Origin: a virus
Length of the DNA stretch: 25,998 nt
Virus record (IMG/VR): IMGVR_UViG_3300044641_002996
Location: 1 to 25,998 of that record
Reading direction: 5' to 3' (one strand)
The notes under the pieces are model-generated. The model did not search any database, was not told the origin of the DNA, and saw only the letters and a list, made by a program, of their open reading frames with translations. The position numbers and the translations under genes are program-made. Of the stretch, positions 22,749 to 25,998 are shown piece after piece (within the stretch, counting starts at the first letter, position 1; each line of letters starts with the position of its first letter).

Positions 22749-23687
22749 ATGCTATCTGGTAGGAACAAATTACAAATAATCACAATATTAGATTCTACGC
22801 TAGGTGTAGGTTCATCTCTCAAAGGAAATGAACAGGCACACCATTGTCCATTTTGTAATCACCATAAAAAGAAACTTCAAATAAATTTAGATACTCAAAG
22901 ATGGCACTGCTGGGTATGTGATTCTAAGGGTAGAAGTATATATTCACTACTACGCAAACTCAATGTAGATATTAGAGACCTGAATAAGGTTAGGGATGTA
23001 TATGGTGATGAGCCTGAATATGATTCCAAAGAGGAGTATGTGGCCAAATTACAATTACCAAAAGAATTCAAACAATTATATTTCAAACCAACTGGGTCAT
23101 TTAATCCAATCTATAATCAAGCTATACACTACTTAAATAAAAGGGGTATTAAGAAAGCAGATATTGTAAAGCACAATATCGGATATTGTGAGGATGGGTT
23201 GTATGGTGGTAGAGTAATCATTCCATCTTATGATGATAGTGGTGAACTTAACTACTTTGTGGCACGCTCTTTTTATGAGGATGACAAAATGAAGTATAAG
23301 AATCCACCAATTAGTAGAGATGTAATTGTGTTTGAGAATCAAATTAATTGGAACGAACCTATAACTTTGGTAGAGGGTGTGTTTGATTCATTTTCAGTAA
23401 AGAGAAATGTGATTCCATTGTTAGGTAAATTCTTACTTAGCAAATTGAAAAACAAAATTATGGAAAAAGGTGTTAAGGATGTAACGATTATGTTGGATTC
23501 TGATGCCGTTGATGATTCTACTAAACATACGGAATGGTTTCAAAAGAATGGGATTAGAGTAAGGAATATTATACCAACTGATAAAGATGCTGGTGAAATG
23601 GGATTTGAAAAAGTAAACGAACTATTGAAAGGGGCTAAAGAAACCGGATGGGATGACTTAGTACTTTCAAAACTAAATAATATATGA
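22749..23687 (+). CDS. DnaG-type DNA primase (zinc ribbon plus TOPRIM)
   Basis: From ATG 22749 the protein has 312 residues. An N-terminal zinc ribbon uses Cys33, Cys36, Cys54 and Cys57 (CPFC and CWVC). The RNA-polymerase/TOPRIM core includes GRVIIPSYDDSGELNYFVAR, then LVEGVFD with Glu209, and MLDSDA with Asp250 and Asp252, the metal-binding acids. It makes RNA primers for lagging-strand synthesis, comparable to T4 gp61. No helicase domain is attached and the helicase is not in this window. A longer reading from a TTG at 22719 would lie on top of the -7 box and is rejected. The gene's TGA overlaps the next ATG (ATGA at 23684-23687), so the two proteins are probably translationally coupled. 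Confidence 0.9.
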   Translation: MLSGRNKLQIITILDSTLGVGSSLKGNEQAHHCPFCNHHKKKLQINLDTQRWHCWVCDSKGRSIYSLLRKLNVDIRDLNKVRDVYGDEPEYDSKEEYVAKLQLPKEFKQLYFKPTGSFNPIYNQAIHYLNKRGIKKADIVKHNIGYCEDGLYGGRVIIPSYDDSGELNYFVARSFYEDDKMKYKNPPISRDVIVFENQINWNEPITLVEGVFDSFSVKRNVIPLLGKFLLSKLKNKIMEKGVKDVTIMLDSDAVDDSTKHTEWFQKNGIRVRNIIPTDKDAGEMGFEKVNELLKGAKETGWDDLVLSKLNNI

Positions 23688-25998
23688 ATAGATTAAAAAC
23701 GATTTATCACATTGCGGATATACACATCCGTAACATCAAAAGACATAAAGAATTCAGAGAAGTATTCTATGCTATGTTTGATGAGATTAAGAAAAGGGGA
23801 ACGGAAGATTCTATTATTTATTTAGCTGGGGATATTGCACATGCTAAATTGGAAATGAGTCCTGAATTGGTGAGTGAGATTAGCTGGTTATTTACCGAAT
23901 GTAATAAACTATGTACTACTATTGTAATTGCTGGTAATCACGATTGTAATATGAACAATGCGGACAGAATGGATGTACTTACTCCAATTGTAGATGCATT
24001 GAAGTTACCTAATTTACATTATTTAAGAGATACGCAAGTGTATGGAATAGGTGGAGTTGATTTCGCAGTATTCAGTATATTCGATAACAAAGATAATTGG
24101 CCTAAAGCTGATACCCTATTTGCTAATAAGAAGATTGCACTATTTCACGGACCGGTTGATAACTCTACAACCGATGTAGGTTATGTAGTTAGTAGTAGAC
24201 ACTTCACAACTGAAATATTTGATGGATATGATTTAGCCCTTTTGGGGGATATTCATAAAAGACAAGAAATGATTTCACCAAGCGGATGTAAGGTGGTGTA
24301 CGCCGGTTCTTTGGTACAACAAAACTTTGGTGAAACATTAGACAAGCACGGATTCTTAGCTTGGAATTTGGATACAATGACCTACGAAGAAATTGATATT
24401 AAAAACGATTACGGATACTATACATTGGATGTTGATGGTGGTATTGTACCGGATGTAACTGATATGCCACTTCATCCTCGTTTAAGGGTAAGGATAACTA
24501 ATACGGATACCGCAGATACAAAAAGAATGATGGCTGATATTACGGCAAAGTATGGTGTGGAGGATTTTACAATCATTCGTACCGATTCATTCCAAACCAA
24601 AAAGACAGGTGATAGAGAAGCAAGAGTCGATGTTGATAATGTAGCTGATATAAACCATCAAAACTCTTTAATAGGGGAATATATCGAACGTATGATGCCA
24701 TTCGTAACGAAAGAGGACCTATTAGGTATTGAGAAAATAAATCGTGACATTAATAGTAGAGTACAACCATCGGAATTACAAAGAAACATAAGTTGGAAGC
24801 CGATAAGATTTGATTTCTCTAATATGTTCAGTTATGGGGAGAACAATATCATTAAGTTTGACAAAGTAAACGGACTAATGGGATTATTCGCACCAAACGC
24901 ACAAGGTAAATCATCCCTATTCGATGCAATCTCATTTTGCTTGTTTGATAAATGTAGTAGGGCTTATAAGGCAGCCGCAATTATGAACAATCGTAAATCA
25001 GATTTCCATTGCCAATTAGATTTCACTATTGATGGGGTAATGTACCATATTCGTAGAGAAGGGAGAACGATTAATAAGGGAAGAAACGTAAAGGTAGATG
25101 TGGACTTTTGGAGAGATGGTGATAGTGGAAGGGAATCCTTAAACGGAACGGAGAGAAGGGATACAAACCAAATCATTGAAACCTATGTAGGAAGGTATGA
25201 TGATTTCGTAATGACAGCATTGAGTTTGCAAGGAAACAATGCACTATTTATTGATAAATCACAATCGGAGAGAAAGGATTTGTTGGCTCAATTTATGGGA
25301 TTGGATATGTTCGATAAATTGTATGAAACGGCAACGAATGATATTAAAGATGTGAACGCTCTTATCAGAAATTTCAAGCGTACTGATTTTACGACAGAAT
25401 TAGCCCAAAAAGAAAACGACTTGAATGAGAAGAAGGTTGAGTATGGTGAGTTAGATTCTGAAAAAACGGAATTAGAAAATCGTAAAGCTGATTTGGAAGA
25501 ACAAATTGTAACTCTATCTCAACAAATAGTTCCAATTCAAGGTAATTTAGATATTGATGAATTAAATCACAAAATTCAAAAAATTGAAAGTGAATTAAGT
25601 ACTTGGGGTGATACTAAATTCGATAAGATACAAAAACATACTGAAGCTAAGGAGTTGGTAAGAGAAGCTAAGGAAATGATTGATTCTAAAGCTACTATAA
25701 ACGATATAGGTATAGATGTTGCATATTCAAATTATCAGAGAGAACAAAAGAATTTAATTGAAGCAGAAAAAGTGTATTCAACTGTAAAATCTCAATTAAC
25801 TTCTGCTGAAGAAAAGATTAACCATTTGGATAAACATGAATATGACCCAAATTGTAAATTTTGTTGTGATAATGAGTTTGTTAAAGATGCAATGCGAGCA
25901 AAAGAAGCATTGCCTGAATTAAAAAGGTTTGTTGAAAACGCAACTATTCAATGTACTGGTATCCAACAAACTTTAGATTCTTGGGAAGGTATTGAAGA
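23684..25998 (+). CDS. Fused SbcD-SbcC (Mre11-Rad50) recombination nuclease, 3' end outside window
   Basis: I translated this frame codon by codon: 771 codons to the window edge without a stop. Residues ~1-330 are an SbcD/Mre11 (T4 gp47-like) phosphodiesterase: Asp12-Ile-His14, GDIAH (49-53), GNHD (84-87), His155 and GDIH (188-191), then AGSLVQQNFGE (207-217). A short helical link follows. From ~370 it reads as SbcC/Rad50 (gp46-like): a P-loop APNAQGKSS (403-411), Q-loop Gln516, SERKDLLAQFMGL, then a coiled coil from ~567. A zinc-hook motif Cys724-Lys-Phe-Cys727 lies at the apex. The returning coil, signature motif and Walker B lie beyond 25998. Separate subunits are the rule, so this is a single-chain nuclease/ATPase. 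The role would be DNA-end resection for recombination-dependent replication. Confidence 0.92.
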   Translation, partial: MNRLKTIYHIADIHIRNIKRHKEFREVFYAMFDEIKKRGTEDSIIYLAGDIAHAKLEMSPELVSEISWLFTECNKLCTTIVIAGNHDCNMNNADRMDVLTPIVDALKLPNLHYLRDTQVYGIGGVDFAVFSIFDNKDNWPKADTLFANKKIALFHGPVDNSTTDVGYVVSSRHFTTEIFDGYDLALLGDIHKRQEMISPSGCKVVYAGSLVQQNFGETLDKHGFLAWNLDTMTYEEIDIKNDYGYYTLDVDGGIVPDVTDMPLHPRLRVRITNTDTADTKRMMADITAKYGVEDFTIIRTDSFQTKKTGDREARVDVDNVADINHQNSLIGEYIERMMPFVTKEDLLGIEKINRDINSRVQPSELQRNISWKPIRFDFSNMFSYGENNIIKFDKVNGLMGLFAPNAQGKSSLFDAISFCLFDKCSRAYKAAAIMNNRKSDFHCQLDFTIDGVMYHIRREGRTINKGRNVKVDVDFWRDGDSGRESLNGTERRDTNQIIETYVGRYDDFVMTALSLQGNNALFIDKSQSERKDLLAQFMGLDMFDKLYETATNDIKDVNALIRNFKRTDFTTELAQKENDLNEKKVEYGELDSEKTELENRKADLEEQIVTLSQQIVPIQGNLDIDELNHKIQKIESELSTWGDTKFDKIQKHTEAKELVREAKEMIDSKATINDIGIDVAYSNYQREQKNLIEAEKVYSTVKSQLTSAEEKINHLDKHEYDPNCKFCCDNEFVKDAMRAKEALPELKRFVENATIQCTGIQQTLDSWEGIE

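Noticed and set aside
1-25998. tRNA genes, CRISPR arrays, insertion sequences or attachment sites
   Set aside because: No cloverleaf-like sequence, regularly spaced repeats, transposase or integrase was seen by eye. A tRNA scan would settle the first point.

Overview
The window is a stretch of a strictly lytic-looking, T4-type contractile-tailed phage (myovirus) genome. It is AT-rich, every gene reads on the + strand, and genes are packed with gaps of 0 to 14 bases or with stop/start overlaps. The baseplate set (gp5-like hub/spike, gp25-like wedge, gp6-like wedge and a very large wedge/tail protein) together with a DnaG-type primase and an SbcD/SbcC (gp47/gp46-like) recombination nuclease supports the T4-type assignment. 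The likely host is a member of Bacteroidota (Flavobacteriia-like). A textbook Bacteroidota housekeeping promoter (TTTG, 20 bases, TATATTTG) precedes the primase, and almost no gene has a Shine-Dalgarno sequence, only A/T-rich leaders. Host and habitat are inferences from sequence.

Layout. 1-793: end of an outer-membrane-barrel-like protein with a Lys/Glu repeat tract. 830-3274: a membrane-anchored envelope protein, two uncharacterised proteins, and an Ntn-hydrolase-like protein. 3331-7285: a small coiled-coil protein, the gp5-like hub/spike, and two consecutive M15-type zinc peptidases that share a linker. 7348-13683: a small protein, gp25, gp6, a DNRLRE-like protein, a coiled-coil/beta protein, and a Pro/Gly-tailed protein. 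13722-18968: a 1748-residue wedge/tail protein with a LamG-like domain. 19030-21843: three more structural proteins, two of them sharing a C-terminal module, with a clear rho-independent terminator between the last two. 21879-22697: three small genes including a GIY-YIG-like nuclease. 22749-25998: the primase and, in one uninterrupted frame running off the window, a fused Mre11-Rad50 (SbcD-SbcC) protein.

How it fits together. The seven non-coding gaps of at least 35 bases between 794 and 21878 each hold a copy of ATATTTATA (one with a final mismatch), 13 to 31 bases before the next ATG. This looks like the phage's own late promoter marking each late transcription unit. The replication/recombination genes instead follow a host-type promoter. 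The window therefore seems to contain the junction between late structural genes and early/middle DNA-metabolism genes. Most likely to repay follow-up are the single-chain SbcD-SbcC fusion, the ATATTTATA element, and the pair of M15 hydrolases on a common baseplate-type scaffold.
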